DNA from: Marisa cornuarietis
Lineage: Eukaryota; Mollusca; Gastropoda; Architaenioglossa; Ampullariidae
Length of the DNA stretch: 64,000 bases
Assembly: GCA_004794655.1 (NCBI GenBank)
Contig: SMMW01000576.1
Span: 4,460,001-4,524,000 of the forward strand
Direction: 5' to 3'
Each line of letters opens with the position of its first letter. Positions within the stretch are counted from its first letter, which is position 1. This document shows positions 11,532 through 24,802 of the stretch, piece after piece. The notes beneath the pieces were generated by a model. The model ran no database searches, had not been told where the DNA came from, and saw only the letters and a list, made by a program, of their open reading frames with translations. The position numbers were made by a program, and so were the translations under genes.

Positions 11532-12880
11532 TTCTGTTGTTGACAGAATGGCGCGAAGTAGCAGACGATGATGACGTCACGGAAGTTAAGAATATTTTTT
11601 GTTTTAACGAGTTTTTAAAAAAAGCCTCTAAAAACGCGCTTAAAACCATTTTATATAACTTTGAAACTAATTGTATTTAAACATTAACAGTGATCTCCCT
11701 TCAATTAACGTCACTATCGTTGACTGGTCGCCGCACGGTTCAATTCATTGACCGGGAATTGTCAAGCGTAACAATCTTACTTCTTCATCTCCTTATGCAG
11801 GATTGCCACTGAGGGTTTTCGGTGATTTCCCCGCCTTCTCCTGGTTTTGTTTTGTTTGGTTTTTTTTCTTTTGTCTGTTTTTTTTTTTTTTTGAAAATGG
11901 AAGACAGAACTGAAAAAAAACCCAAAAAATATTCTAACATAACTTTTAGGTTAATGGCATAATGATGATGGGATCCATCAGTTATTAAAATTGTGTACGT
12001 CTTAACAAAAATTAAGAGTAGTAGATACTAACATACGTGCTCAGAACATGTCATGCTACAATTTGACCAGAAAGGTACATACAGGATGCACGTTTTAACA
12101 ATGATGTCTTATCTTGTGAGGCTATAATAAAGTCGAGGTTTAAAGACAGCGGGATTGGCTGTCATCTAAGCCCGATTCTCTGTCATTTGTCAGAAAGATC
12201 TGATTGTCATTTATAAGTACGAATGGCTATTTAAGATAAGCATTTATTTCCCAAGTGATAATGAACAAGGAACACGTCTTAATGATGGCAGTTACTTTCT
12301 CGACAATCACCTAATCACACACTTACAGTCGCCACTTCATAAATTCTCTCTCACTCCCACCCCCCACCCCCCACATACAGAGTTTCAGTCGCCACTTCAT
12401 ACATTTACATACATAAACACAGAGAGAGATAGAGAGAGTAGTGAGTATTATTTAGGGATTTAGTCTTGAAATTTGTGTTGATAGTCTGCAGGTGATGTCT
12501 CATAGTTAGTGTCCCTACAGCTGCGAATCCCTGAAGCTGTTTAAGCTGCGAAGCTTACGGACACTGACAGATAGCATCTATACAGCAGCGAAACTCTCAA
12601 ATCAAGTCAAGCTGTGACCACTGAACTAGTGATTGTCCACTCTATACACAGCGAATACTGTGATTCACCAATGCTTACATGTTGAAGAAGATGAAGCTGC
12701 CGTCCTCACAAACCTCTGTCACCGGACTCAAGACCAAACGCCGAAGACACGTCCTTCAGACAGATAGCACATCATTCCCCTGGCTGGTCTGATACTATAG
12801 CTGATAGGGACAGATGACTGGTCTGATACTATAGCTGATATATTAGGGAGACCAAATATATAGGACAGAAAAGTGACTAA
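11532..12880. other. Upstream of the Myb/SANT gene; no gene seen
   Basis: Contains T and A homopolymers (11,870-11,940), a pair of direct repeats (CAGTCGCCACTTCATA at 12,327 and 12,387), a C-rich CCCACCCC tract and a GA repeat near 12,420. A short tandem copy of GGTCTGATACTATAGCTGAT occurs at about 12,785 and 12,820. No coding signal. Confidence 0.4.
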
Positions 12881-14219
12881 TTACAAAGTAAATAATGTAC
12901 TTAGTGACCGCAGACTCAAAGCGTGTTGCATTATGGTATTTACAAATACTTTCTTTTTTAAATTCTTGAATTATGTCCTGCCATCGACAGTTTCCTTTTT
13001 GGTAATTCTTTCGTGATTGACATGTGAAGTGAGAGCCCGTCTGTATTCAGGGGAAGTGAATAGCAATCAGCTGTTTCTATAGACAGGACGGCTGGTGTCC
13101 CCTGTAGGGTGACCGACACTAGTAGAGCAAATACAGTATCATTGGTGTGGCAAGTGAATGAGAAGGATAATGACCTGCGTGGATAGACAGATCGACAGAC
13201 AGAGTGACAGACAAAGAACAGGATAAAGGTGGGGAGAAAGCAAGGACAAGATTAATCCACTATCCACAGCATATAGTTTCTGTTCATCTTTACAAACATC
13301 AGGTACGATAGCTTTCGTTTAATATGATAATATTTACCCTAAGACGTTACATTGTTGTAACTTAAATATTACTTAATATCATATTTATTGTTTAACAGAC
13401 ATAAGCACATGATATTTGTAACTTAATATCTCTTCGCATAATAATCTTGCATCGAATATCGGAAATTGATATCTCGATCTGCCATTGACTTCTCTCAAAT
13501 GAATTGATTCAATTAAAGTCTTTTTTTATCACAAGGTGATGAATAATCTAATCTTTTCTTCAAGTAACCTTCGTGCCTTTTGAGTGCACAAAGAGTTTTA
13601 AGTGTTATATTAACAAACATTCCATTTCGAATATTGCTCAAGGGCATTTCTAACTATGTGTATAAGGGAACTTCCGAGTAAAACCCATCATGCTTACTTA
13701 TGTAAAAAATAATAAAAAGTACAAATAAAAAATAAGTGTATACAGACAAAGGACCCAAACCCAAAAACTATTCGCATAACCAAAGTTTAAAGGTTCAAAT
13801 TCCATGTAATGGAGAAAAAATAGTAAAAAAAAAGTGTCCCAGAATCAAAATCCCTACATTTTCTGGATAAGGAAAACGTGAAAAGTCACTCCATAGAAAA
13901 ATAGATAAAAAATTAAGGACACGTTGTTCAATATATGATTCTGCCTTGTAACTGATCTTCAGGCAAAAGTGCCAATTACAGTCACACATTTATCATTCAA
14001 TTTGCGTTGAAAAGAGTGTATATGACGCATCCTTGTCTTATTAAATCGGGTTTTTGCCGTATTGTAATGGAAAATCCTGCTTATGTAAAATAAAACAATT
14101 TAAAGTAAAACATTTTCTTCATCAGGGAATAGATGACTTGAGCAACAGGTCTTTCGATCCACCAACGGAAGTTGAAGAACATCATGAGGTCACTTGATAA
14201 CTATTACAGTGAGCCTGTA
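12881..14219. other. 3' flank of transporter A; no other gene
   Basis: AT-rich, and aligned with the 3' flank of transporter B (26,471-27,632). No coding signal other than short chance frames. I did not find a clear AATAAA close to the predicted stop. Confidence 0.4.
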
Positions 14220-14231
14220 TTACAGCTGTGT
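14220..14231 (-). CDS. Transporter A micro-exon 13: Thr-Gln-Leu-stop
   Basis: The acceptor ACCCTTTTCAG is followed by ACACAGCTGTAA. It joins in phase 0 to an in-frame donor (GAAAAG|GTAATT, GT at 14,521-14,522) inside exon 12. The spliced protein would end ...EEKTQL, a class I PDZ ligand (S/T-x-hydrophobic). The same arrangement recurs in B and C. Confidence 0.6.
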   Translation of the reverse strand, partial: TQL

Positions 14232-17200
14232 CTGAAAAGGGTATAAACGTTTGCTGAGCCATAAAATAAAAGCTGCCTCCCATGTTTACTCAGGAGGTAA
14301 AGCGTTAGACAGGTTTTAAGTCCAATTACACAGTGGTGAATTAAACACATACCTGTATATGCCACAAGGAGTAAAGGTAGATAAAGTTATCATTAAAAGC
14401 TCGAATCTTCACTCGATTACTTAACATACATGCAGTAAATCCATCACAACTGTGCTGTCTACACCAAAAGTTAAATATTAATATATCAACGATTACTGTC
14501 TTTCTCCTTTATAAACAATTACCTTTTCCTCTGGTTCTTCTACGGTATATTGCGTTTTTTCTTTTTCTTTTGCAAAGCTCCCCACCGTCTCAGGTTGAAG
14601 GAAGAAGAAAAAACCGAAGAACAATGTCGACGTGCCCACAAACAGAAGAATGGAGTAAGGCCCACAGTAATTCTGTAACAAGAAACACGAGTGATTAGGT
14701 CAGACTCCAAATAAAGGATACAGCTTGGGTTTGCGTGTAAGTCATACTAGATGTTTTATTTTAAAAAAATCAAAAAGCAGGACATATAATTACTTTTTAC
14801 ATTTATTTCTTTCAAAATTCTATTGTTATTACTGGAAAAAACTTTCACAAATAATTCAATCCTCTCTTCCATATCTAACTGCTGTTAATTTTTTTCTCCA
14901 AGAGTTAAACAAATGTGACTATAGACAAAATGCACAAGTGAAAGAATATACTTTAATCGTTAATTGATCGGAGAGTTAACTTATTAATAAAATTTAAAAT
15001 ACCAGTTGTTCAAGCATGTAACTGAACGCGTAGTATCCTATGTAATCTCGCTTGTAGATGCACGTGCAAACACACTCGCTAAAGCTCTAACGCAAGCATA
15101 CAAGTGAAATATGTAGACATCGGCCACTGTGAATCGCTGATGTTCACTGCCCCCTGCGGTCAATAAGCTGTGGTAATCTTTCTTACCAGTCATATAGCAG
15201 CACCCACTGAGCCCATTTCATTACCTGCAGCGGGGGGAAGGCGTAGGCCATGACGAAGGAGGAGACGTTCATTACTGTGACACCAATGGAGGACGCGGCT
15301 CCTCTCGCCTCCGCGTCAAAGATCTCCGGGAGCAGAATCCAGGGCACCTGAGCTGCAGGAACACAGACATTCACCCAGTTAGACAAATCGTCACAATAAA
15401 ACACAGGAATCAGGCACCTGTCCGATCAGACGTCACATACAGCACAGATGTAGCAATCATAAATAGACCCAGAGACAACAGGTTCAACACAGGAATTATT
15501 AAGAACACACACTAACGCCTAGTTAAACAAAACACACATGTAAATGACATGTATATTATTTATAACGTATTCACAGATAGGAAAGATAATTTACTAAAGA
15601 ATGCGTTATTGCTTAAACCGCATTCCAAAATGAAAAACAAAAACAAATGTCCTTAAATCGTATTCCAGAATGAAAAACAAACAAACAAACAAATGGTTTG
15701 TCTTTGGGTCATGTGAGGTGAATGACTAAATGCAGATTACTGAGCAGGCCGAGGATGTGAGAGTTTTCATCCCTATGAAATTTAAACTTGACATCACTGC
15801 AGCCGTGTAGCGTTTTATGTGAAGAGTGCTCTTATGAGTGGGTGCGAGTGTGTGTGTACATTTTCCTGTAACTGCGCTCGCGGCACTCTTCTAACTTTTT
15901 CAACAAAAAGGGCCGACCAACGATTTCCACATTTAATGTTAAAGGGAAAAAATGAATGAACAAACGGGATTTACTATGGGTAGCCAACGATATGCTCTCT
16001 GCGGCAGTGCCACCCAACTGAAGACGAGATAATCCAACACAGATGAACAGGTAAACTGGTATCCAATAGCTCGAAAGTGCGATGAATGTGGTGAACAGGT
16101 GATCCGATTAGATAATCCAACACAGACGAACTGATAACCCAGTGTCCAATAGTCCCAGGGTACGTTAGGTGAGTAGACAGATGTTCCGATGTGCAGATAA
16201 TCCAAAACGGCGAACAGGTGACCTGGTATCCAATATGAAACGATGTCACACCAATTCGTCCAAATTATTGTTTAATAAAGTTGGACATACCCCCTGGTGA
16301 TGAAGACGCTACCTGTTCGCAGCAAAGCTTCTGTCGTCACCGTAAATTCTCTCTCGATGACCTGTTCTCTACAGTCGAGACACTGACGGTTTGCAGTAAA
16401 GACTCCTGCTAGAACCGTGCCGAACAATTTTCCCCCCACCTGCTTGCCACAGAATCAGTCACTCAGGAGTAGAGTCAATGGTACGCAGTGACAGTCCGAC
16501 GCCTCCATACAACTCGCTTCTCTCTGGAAGATCGCCTCAGAATGCACTCATAAGTGGGGTTGCTAACGGATTACAGACAATGTCGCCGTATAGCTCCCCC
16601 CCCCCCGGCAATGAAACATTTTATAAACGTTTTAAAAACGCTAACATAGTTGTAATAATGTAAAAGTTATATGAAACATTTTAGAAACATTTACCGAATA
16701 AACATTTAAAACTGAAACATTTTGCAAACATTTTAAAATGATAGGAAACATAACATTTAATCAAAAATATTAAATAAATGGTATGTAAACATTTGCCAAA
16801 AACTTCTTAAGATATATGACGTAGGATTATGATGTAGTGAGTATGACGTAGAATGTATGACGTAGTAAGGGATTGTTGAATGAGAGAAACCACAGAGGAT
16901 GGAAGCTATAGAACAGAATATAGACGCTTACTATTAAGTAATATTCAAACTCTAATGTGTATTCTCATAAAATATATCTTTTTTTGGTACTATTGATTTG
17001 TAGATTTGAAAACTGTTGAATTGAAGATAACAACTACAGTCAGAATATCAAGAGAGTCCTTAAACAGATGGCGCCATTCTAAATTAAAAGTCACTTTATG
17101 TTGCCGCACCCGAAAGCTAGATGCTACTATAGTGTAGTAGTTAAAACCCTCACTTGTTTCAGTTTGTCTGAATGTGTATGGATGATGTCAAAAAATGTGT

Positions 17201-20200
17201 GACGTGAGAGAATGACGTCAGTTTATCTGAATGGGTATGGATGATGTCAAAAGATGTGTGACGTGAGAGAATCAGGGAAAATGAGAAGGGGCTGAATTGG
17301 ATTGAGGAGTGGAAGATATTCTTTTATCTGTAGATAAAATTTATTTTGTGCAAAAGAACCTGTATTTGTCTGGCCCGTGCACGTCAATTGGAAGAGAGAG
17401 AGAAAGTGAGAGTCACGCTTCCCAAGGTTGTGACACAACTATTAAATGCTTTACAGGAAAATGTTTATAAAAGAGCTCAAAAAAGGTAGAAAATAAGTTT
17501 TAAAATAGTTTGAATGTAAAGTTAAGAAAACATTTTTCCGATGTGCAAAATAAACATTTTCGAAACATTTTCTGCAAACATTATTCAAGCATTTCGTGAG
17601 AACATTTATAAAACTTTTATAAAAGGTTTAAATGCTATCTGGGCCGTTCTCTCACAGTGGTTGCCGCAGAATGACAGGTATCGTTAGCCCCCCGTGCATA
17701 TCTATTCTTTTTTCTCAGGTTTTCAGCCTATCAAGCCCCTAGCCGCTTGGCTGCTAAGAAGATCGCCAGGCGACTTGATCGCTCTGCGGGATCCATGCCG
17801 ACTGACTACATTAATTTCTGTACAATTGTAGTCGGCATGGATCGTCACGTTGAATAGTCCGTGGCGGCCATTATTTCAACACACCACGATGCCTTCTACT
17901 AAGATTTCATCCTTCTTTTCAGAACAAAGATCTCCCATTTCTTAGTTACGTCATGGTGTGATGTAATACGCAGGTCAACGTCACAGTTCACGAGACTATT
18001 CAGGAACGTGCCGCTGTTCCCCTCCCCAGGCCTTTGGACATTTACTAAAAAGAATAGTATTAATGATGAAATAATATAAAGAAAATGTTTGAGCCGTGAA
18101 ACGTTACAATCACACAAACCTGGTCCAGCAGCGTGAAAGATGCCTAAAGCGAAACTTGAGACGACAGCAACGGTCGAGAGCCACCCTGCTTTCCCCTGTG
18201 CAAGGACAGACAGAAATGTAAGACATAACTAGGTTACTTTTGTTTATGTTAGGGAAGGGGGTGTTTTTTTTGTTTTGTCTTGACATTGACCTCAGTATGT
18301 TTTCTTTTCATTGTTTTAAATTTGATCATGATTGTATGACAGCATTTGCATTGCAAGCTCTTAAACCGACGAAGATATCAATATTTAAATGGTGACATGC
18401 TTATTTGTCGGCGACTAAGGTCCACATATAGCCAGAAATATGCGAGCAGTGACAATAAGTCTTTAGAATGATACCTGGTAGAGGAGGGCCAGAGTCAGAA
18501 CGACCTCAGCCACGATCATCCCCGCCAGGCCGCCCAGCATCAGGACCCGTCGCTTCAGTCGCGCAACGACAAAGACAAGGATGAGACTCTCGATGATGCC
18601 GACCATTGTAAATGCTGGTGTTATGTACCTCGCCACGCGCAGCGAGAACCCTGCTGAGGTCAGCACGCTCACAGAGTAGAACGCCAGCTGTGGCACAGAA
18701 CATGATATACGAGTACAACACCTTCTGTGGCACAGAGCACTTGACAGACCACAACCTGAAGCACAGTGCATATTATTATTATTATCTGACTAAAACGCAC
18801 AAGTACCACAAGAAACATTGAAAAGATTACAAACTCACAATGACGATGCCGGTGAAGAAGAAACAAACGAAAGATCCGACCATGAGAACGACAGCACGTA
18901 GGTACGACCTTGTCGTGAGCAGCTGTAACACTGTCACCTGCACACAGGATAGCTTACACAAATTACTGTAACAATATGTGTAATATTGTCACCTGCACAC
19001 AGGATAGCTTACACAAATTACTGTAACATGTGTAATATTGTCACCTGCACACAGGATAGCTTATTGTAACAATATTTGTTATATATTTACCTGCACACAG
19101 GATAGTTTATACCAAATGCTGTTACAATTCTTGTAATGTTGTCATCTGCACAGAGGATAGCTTACAACAAGTATGTATCGTGTAATATTGTCACCTGCTT
19201 ACAGGATAGTTTACACCAAATATGTAACAATATGTGTAATACTGTCATCTGCATACAGGATAGCTTACACCATTTATTGTCACGTGTAATATTAGCATCT
19301 GCGCACAGGATAGTTTACACCGAGTACTGTAACGTGTAATACTGTCATCTACCCGCAAAGCCGATTTTTTAAAATGTTTTAATAGTGTCCTCTACAGCGA
19401 AGCAGACATTGTTTTTCACTTTGCTTGCGAAAAGGAACTTGTCTACATAACTGCATTTTTCTTTTTTGTTGTACACAAACCATCCTCATCGACATTCCGT
19501 GACTTCGTTCGCTTAAAATCTGGTTAACTAGAACCAAGACTGATTAGAGGCGGATTTTTTTTTCGTGTGTCACGTGTTTTCCGCAAAATTGTGTTTAAAG
19601 TAGAAGACTCCATCTTTACATCGCCATAAAGTATGTTCAGCCAAACGGAAGGTGCTCCTAAATGAGCGAACTGCTATAATGTTGCCGTAGTTTCGTTTTT
19701 AAAAAAAAGTCCACATTTACAACCACTATACATTTTTGTTATTGCGTTTCCAGCACCGCGTTAATAAAAATAATTTTTGTTCTTTTTCTGTCATGAGATG
19801 AATTTATTTTATGACTGCATGCACAATAAATAGCAAAAAAAAAAAACCAGTTTGAAACCTTTTACAACTGAGGTGCATTTCGGCCCTCGGTGTCAAACAT
19901 TTGTCATGACCGTAGTCAGACACTACTCCACGATCTACAAATAGTCATCTTGGTCATCTACGGGAGAGAATAAAGTTTTACTTGGATAAAAAGGGAAAAA
20001 ACGGTGAGACTTAAGGCTCCAAAAGTTCGCTGCACTCGAATGTAAACGGTTTGGAAAACAATATCTTCTGGACACAAAGTACACACTGAAATAACATTAG
20101 TACCAGAAGATGTAGAATTCTTTGAACTACAAAGCTGTTAGATTTGTTGTTCAGAGAAAAAAATCTCTCATGTAAATGCTGTTAAAAATTAAAATTGACT

Positions 20201-23200
20201 AAACGCAAGTGATCGCCGTTAAAGAGCCAGATAGGGAACACACGGATGGGTTGTTGTTTTGCTTTTATGTAGTCATATTATCAGTGTTTACTTGGCAAGT
20301 TTTGATAAAAAAAATTACACTTCATGACGACAAGATTGAATTTTCTGTTGATAGTATTGCGATTATGAGAAATATGGAGCTTGTGTGGTCATCTTTACAC
20401 TAACTTGTTAAACAAGATCTGTTGGTGTACGGAAATCACTAGCAAAATAAGAGAAATTGTTTCTTCAATGGCAATAGAGGTACAGATTTTTTGTACCACC
20501 ATTAGGTCAGCTTTACTGGATCAGAGCAGTTATCACAAACTTGTACTGAATAAGAAAGGAGACTTGAGATTATCTGGTACTGTAGATCACCTAAACATCC
20601 ATCTCGATGAAGTCCAACGAGATGTTCTTGAGAAGGAGAGTGAGACAGATGATGAAGTGTCACTGTCAGCCATACTGTTCACCCTTAGCAGGCAGGACCA
20701 GCAGCTGGCCCTCTACTACAACCACCGATACTTGACTTCAGTGTGCAGATTGTGATCATTATATCGCCAAATTGTGCATTTGACCAGTTTACAGAGAAAG
20801 CATCAGAGAGAAATTATTTTTTTCTGGTGGCCATACAAAAAAAGTATAAGCATGCTTCAAGTTCCGGTAGGACTCTGATATTTTGCAATTACCAATGAAG
20901 GAAGAATATGGCCCTTGAGACGTTAAAGCCATTTGTGACAGCTATGAACGAAAATTGTCCATTATTAAGGGTTAATTTCTTCTTCTTAATGTTCGTCTTT
21001 GCATCCAGGAGACTCAAAATAAATTTACCTGTGTCTTTTTATGTGCTGCGAAGGTTTTCATTTCAGACAACTCCAGCTGCACGTTCATTGTTCCTCGCAA
21101 TTTTTGTAAAGCTGTTAACAAACAAGGAGGAGTAGAGCAACCAACATCCACAACATCATATGATAAATTCAATATGACCGAATAGACCATAATGGCCATA
21201 ACCATCAGTTAAATGTTTCTGTGTGAGAAAGAATGTACTGCTAAAGGAAAATTTACAAATAATATAAGGCCCTGATTAATTTTGCATTCACTTTTTAGAG
21301 TTTTCTACTTTTCTCTAAGAAGACTAGAAATAGCAAAAACACAAATTTGAAACTTCTTTGTTCAGTGCTGACGATAGTTGCTGTATACATGTACATCTCG
21401 CATCACCTTCAAGCGCGGCGTCTTCCTTATTTTTGACGAAGAGAAGAAAGGATGGACTTTGCACCACCCAGGGTAGAAGAAGCAGCTGCACCACACACAC
21501 GACACCGAAGGCAGCTGATGACAAGATGTTGGAACACATTATCAACAGATATTCAAACAGCGTCCAAAGAGACAGACGGGCAGACAAAATGATCAATATA
21601 TAGATAGATAAAATTCGTATATCTTATTATCATTTTATTATACCGTTCCATTAAATATTATGTTATTTTAGAGGACTGCCACGTATTAAGCATTCACGTA
21701 CACGATCCGAGATGTCTAGCATCGCACTCCAACCTTCCGAGCTAAGCTGTTCAGAACGTTGTACACTTGTTTCCAGACAGCTATCCTCCCCCTATAACCT
21801 CCCAAGCTCCACTAACGGTCTTGAAAAAAATACAGACGAACTTCTTTGTCAAAAAGCTCACCAGTTATAGCGGGCCACAGTTCAGGTGTCGCAAGAATAT
21901 CGTCAAAGCTAAGGATCCCGTTGATAAAAACCCCAGACATGAAAAACAACATGTTACCAACCATTACAGGTCCCACCAGATGCCGTAGCAATATTTCGGC
22001 CATGTAGAATGGTGGCAAACTTGCTGCAATGCCTGATTTCATAAACCAAAAATAAAAGTTTTAAGTCAGTATTATAACAGATAGAGATCGAGCATCTAAA
22101 ACAGTATATAAGGAATATCAGGTTTGTTAAAAAATATTTGAATAAATCTGTAAAAGAAAAAAGAAATAGCCAAATCAACAATTATTAACCCTAAATGAGT
22201 CTAAAAATGTATTCATGTGTTCTCAGAACGTCAGTTGTACGTTAGCTGGATAGCTGACGCCTTTGAGTCAACTGTAGCAAATAGAAAAATAGAAATAGTT
22301 CATCTGTAACTGACTGCTGTGCCTCTATAGTTAGCTCCCTTCGTTTGGAATATAGGCGGTTTCCTCCCCCTTACCTTCCCCCTTCGTTTGGCAAGATGCT
22401 GTTAGTGACCTACCACTTAGTACGCAAAATCACGTAACGAGCCCGTACCACACATCACGCCGGCCATCACTCTCCCCGCAAACAGCATTTCCGGGCACCT
22501 GACCTCTACAGACAGCCCCATCAGCAGAGCGGACACCACTCCCAGAACAGCAGAGACCAGCAGCAGCAACTTCCTACATTTCATGAAAAAAAGAAAATCT
22601 TTATAAATAATGGACGACGGATTCTAAAAGATTTGTTTTATTTACTCAATAACCTACACCCGCGCGCGCACACACGACTAGTTACAAAGTTGGGTGGCTA
22701 ATTATGAGCAGATGAGTAGCATTCAAAGTACCTTCCAATGGTATCCGCTGTGTACTGTGTCAGTGGTGAGCCAATAACGGAACCAAGGGGCACGAGGGCC
22801 GACAAGAGAGCGTAGTAAGATGTCAGACTATCATCGGATAGTGGGCCTTGACCACGTGATATAGCTGTCTCGTTCATAAACTGCTTTATAAACTGCAAGT
22901 TTTAAGCAAAAAAGTAATACATCGATTGTCTTCTCTACTTTCATTATCAAACGCACATTCTATGAGCCATCTATAACCCCTGTGCCCCACCCACCAGCCA
23001 GTTAGTACCCGTGTTGCATCGCAAAAAAACGAGTTGAAATCTGACAGAGGCATAAAGCAGACATCACACAGCTCAATAAGTCAAATTATTATGGGATAGT
23101 CTGACAATGAGAAATTTTTTTAATTTGGTTCAAACTAATTCAGGTGAAGATGTTTCAAATCCCACAAAGTCCCTTTAGGCACCGAAGGAGGCTTTTTATC

Positions 23201-23791
23201 TGTCGACCGAATCTCGACAAAATATATTTAACTCTGGACCAAACTGTCAATCGGACAAGTCGCACCGTGTGATGCGAGCTTTACACAGCCTTCTCACGTC
23301 CTGTGGCGAGTTGAGGGCCCCTCCACAAATCCCAGCAGCCACTTGCCCACACATGGTGCAGATGACTGTGACCACGAGGGGCCAAGGAGTTCTGGACACA
23401 TTTTCTTTCTCGTTCTGCACACTGCTTTTCTACAACACGAGAATCAAGTTTGATTTACTCAGTCAGGTAACACTCAGTACTTTTATATTAATTCTTACTT
23501 ATCTAATATCCTAACTGCTTATTATTTCGACGTCATGCATTTTAAAGAATGTATTGCATTTAGTCTGACATCCACTTTTGTATATTTTACGAGAACTGAG
23601 CTTTCAGTACATTGTAAATGACAGAATTTTTTTAAATTCCAAGTAAGCGAATTTAATTTTAAAACGTCAGTCTGTTAAACAACAACTATCTATATTTAAA
23701 TCTATACAAGAAAATGAACTGGTCAAAAGCGAGTTGAAAAATACGTCTGGAGCTGAAAACTTACCTCAGACGTATCCGAGGGCAAAGTCAT
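14220..23791 (-). CDS. Transporter A: SLC2/GLUT-like sugar porter (MFS), 12 exons plus C-terminal micro-exon, 494 aa
   Basis: Predicted exons: 23,765-23,791; 23,298-23,429; 22,732-22,892; 22,449-22,573; 21,862-22,032; 21,407-21,514; 21,029-21,111; 18,839-18,937; 18,475-18,687; 18,120-18,195; 15,225-15,352; 14,523-14,672; 14,220-14,231. Phases match at every joint and there is no internal stop. The order matches a 12-TM facilitative sugar transporter: TM1 ends ALNSPQ (GLUT 'VINAPQ'); DTIGRK is the loop 2-3 GRK signature; AGVMCGIAASLPPFYMAE corresponds to 'G.G......Y..E'; RLKRR lies in loop 8-9; GPGAQVPWILLPEIF matches GP.PW; LQPETVG matches PETKG. PESPR is reduced to QSPSF, and TM7 has FFFTGIV where GLUTs have QQLSG, so classic glucose selectivity is doubtful. 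The start MTLPSDTSE has A at -3 and its 9-codon exon matches paralogs B and C. Retention of the last intron gives a 500-aa form ending in ...YKGERQ. Confidence 0.85.
16027..16240. repeat. Tandem repeat, three ~85 bp copies in intron 10 of transporter A
   Basis: GATAATCCAACACAGATGAAC-like segments recur at about 16,027, 16,111 and 16,195, each followed by a GGTATCCAATA- or GTGTCCAATAG-like segment. Intron 10 of A is 2.8 kb, against 95 bp in B. Confidence 0.6.
16608..17635. mobile_element. Non-autonomous DNA transposon (~1.03 kb) with ~30 bp TIRs in intron 10 of transporter A
   Basis: The left end GCAATGAAACATTTTATAAA matches the reverse complement of the right end, GCATTTAAACCTTTTATAAA, and the match continues some 10 bp inward. 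AAACATTT motifs are repeated in both subterminal regions. Inside is a 58-60 bp tandem duplication (about 17,157-17,275). There is no coding capacity. The element is absent from the same intron of B, so it inserted after the A/B duplication, or was lost from B. Confidence 0.6.
18688..18745 (-). repeat. Duplicated splice acceptor upstream of transporter A exon 9
   Basis: Reading on the minus strand, the true acceptor TCTGTGCCACAG|CTGGCGTTCTACTC is preceded 37 nt upstream by TCTGTGCCACAG|AAGGTGTTGTACTC. The same 37-nt spacing is seen in B. Use of the decoy would shift the frame. Confidence 0.6.
18933..19356 (-). repeat. Tandem repeat (~50 bp x 9) made of copies of the exon 8 splice acceptor, intron 7 of transporter A
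   Basis: About nine units of 47-55 bp, each containing GTCA(C/T)CTGCACACAGGATAG and GTGTAATATT on the plus strand. On the minus strand each unit reads CCTGTGTGCAG|GTGAC, the same as the real exon 8 acceptor plus its first five exonic bases. Starts are near 18,933, 18,988, 19,040, 19,087, 19,141, 19,190, 19,243, 19,294 and 19,343. Transporter B has about five units at the same place. Confidence 0.75.
20381..20755 (+). other. Unrecognised open frame antisense within intron 7 of transporter A
   Basis: A 124-codon open frame. Its second half (LNKKGDLRLSGTVDHLNIHL, then a Glu/Asp-rich helix and LSRQDQQLALYYNHRYLT) looks like genuine protein sequence in composition and codon use. I do not recognise the family. 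There is no counterpart in the matching intron of B. It may be a captured exon, a retrocopy fragment or part of a mobile element. Codons upstream in the same area are broken. Confidence 0.35.
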
Positions 23792-24640
23792 GTTGCAGGG
23801 ACTGCAGTATGTGGTGATGTTACTGTTACAACTTCTTTTCCCAATGGTCGTCTGTTTGGGTAGTTTGACAGCCCTTATGTTACACGAGACATACTCAACG
23901 AACACTCCAGCAAAAAGTCGATTGTTTGCTATGCCAGGCTCCGAGGTCAGAAATAAGAACTTGATGAACACGCTCTCCTTTGGGTGCGTGTGTGCGTGCC
24001 TGTGGTCTGTGTACGTGTGCGTGTGTGCGTATATGTGTATAGTGATATTTATGTAAATTTAACGAATTGTCAATAGCTATCTTCATCCCCGCCTCTGCAT
24101 CGCCCCTAATCTTAGTTTTGTAATCTAAACCGTAATCGCAAATCTTCCCCTAGGAAAATAAACATTTGCCTTAAAATTGAACTGTCACCATTGAAAGTCC
24201 GCGATGCCATGTCTAAACTTGTTAATAACAAAACCCAGATTCCGCTCTCGCACTACAGTAGTTGCCGTCAAACTGATAAAGTTACTGAGTGTTTTAAAAT
24301 TATATTTACCCAAAAGGACTAATTGACACACATGCGAACGAGGAGAGGTGGGTGTCTGCTTCAAACAGATTGAGAAGAGGATCTCCTTCAAAGAAACAGA
24401 CTACGTGAAATATGTCGTCCACACATGGTACTGTCTGTTTGCTCGCGATGCACTTGTTTAGATATATATATACACAGATAAAATCAGGTTGTTCACTTCC
24501 CTACCGTTCTATACAAAGGAGATCAGCAGTAACTACATGGAACATGTCTACACTAGTTCCAGGTTTATCTATGTAGAACGAATTGTCACGAGCATGGTGA
24601 TGGTGTGTGCACTAAGAGAAGACAGCGGTAGATGTCGCTG
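23792..24640. other. Intergenic region between transporter A and the orphan plus-strand promoter
   Basis: Contains a GT/GC-rich stretch (about 23,975-24,050) just upstream of the transporter A start, then AT-rich sequence alignable with 37,170-38,160 and 40,810-40,980 of copy B. It probably includes the minus-strand promoter of A, but I could not locate it. Confidence 0.4.
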
Positions 24641-24802
24641 CTTGCCTCTATATAAGTCAAAGCACTGCAAAGCACTAGACATATCCTTCAAGGAGGATCA
24701 CTGTAAGCTCCAAGTATTTCCTTGGTGGGCGAGTGTTTTTGAGCCATATGGTCACGTGACCCCTGTAACTCCATCATGGCTGGCGCTACAGAAAAAAAGC
24801 GA
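24641..24802 (+). pseudogene. Orphan duplicate of transporter C promoter and first exon
   Basis: A TATA-type box (CCTCTATATAAGTCAAAGC, about 24,645-24,663) lies ~120 bp before an ATG at 24,776. The ATG opens MAGATEKKR and reaches a donor (CGAG|GTAAAG, GT at 24,804-24,805). It aligns closely with 40,985-41,150, the predicted promoter and exon 1 of transporter C. One extra base moves the donor to phase 1, incompatible with phase 0 exon 2, and no transporter body follows: gene B lies downstream in the opposite orientation. It is therefore a remnant, or at most a non-coding promoter. Confidence 0.6.

Noticed and set aside
15939..16249. Overlapping minus-strand frames in intron 10 of transporter A
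   Set aside because: They cover the 85 bp tandem repeat and have no homology or splice support.
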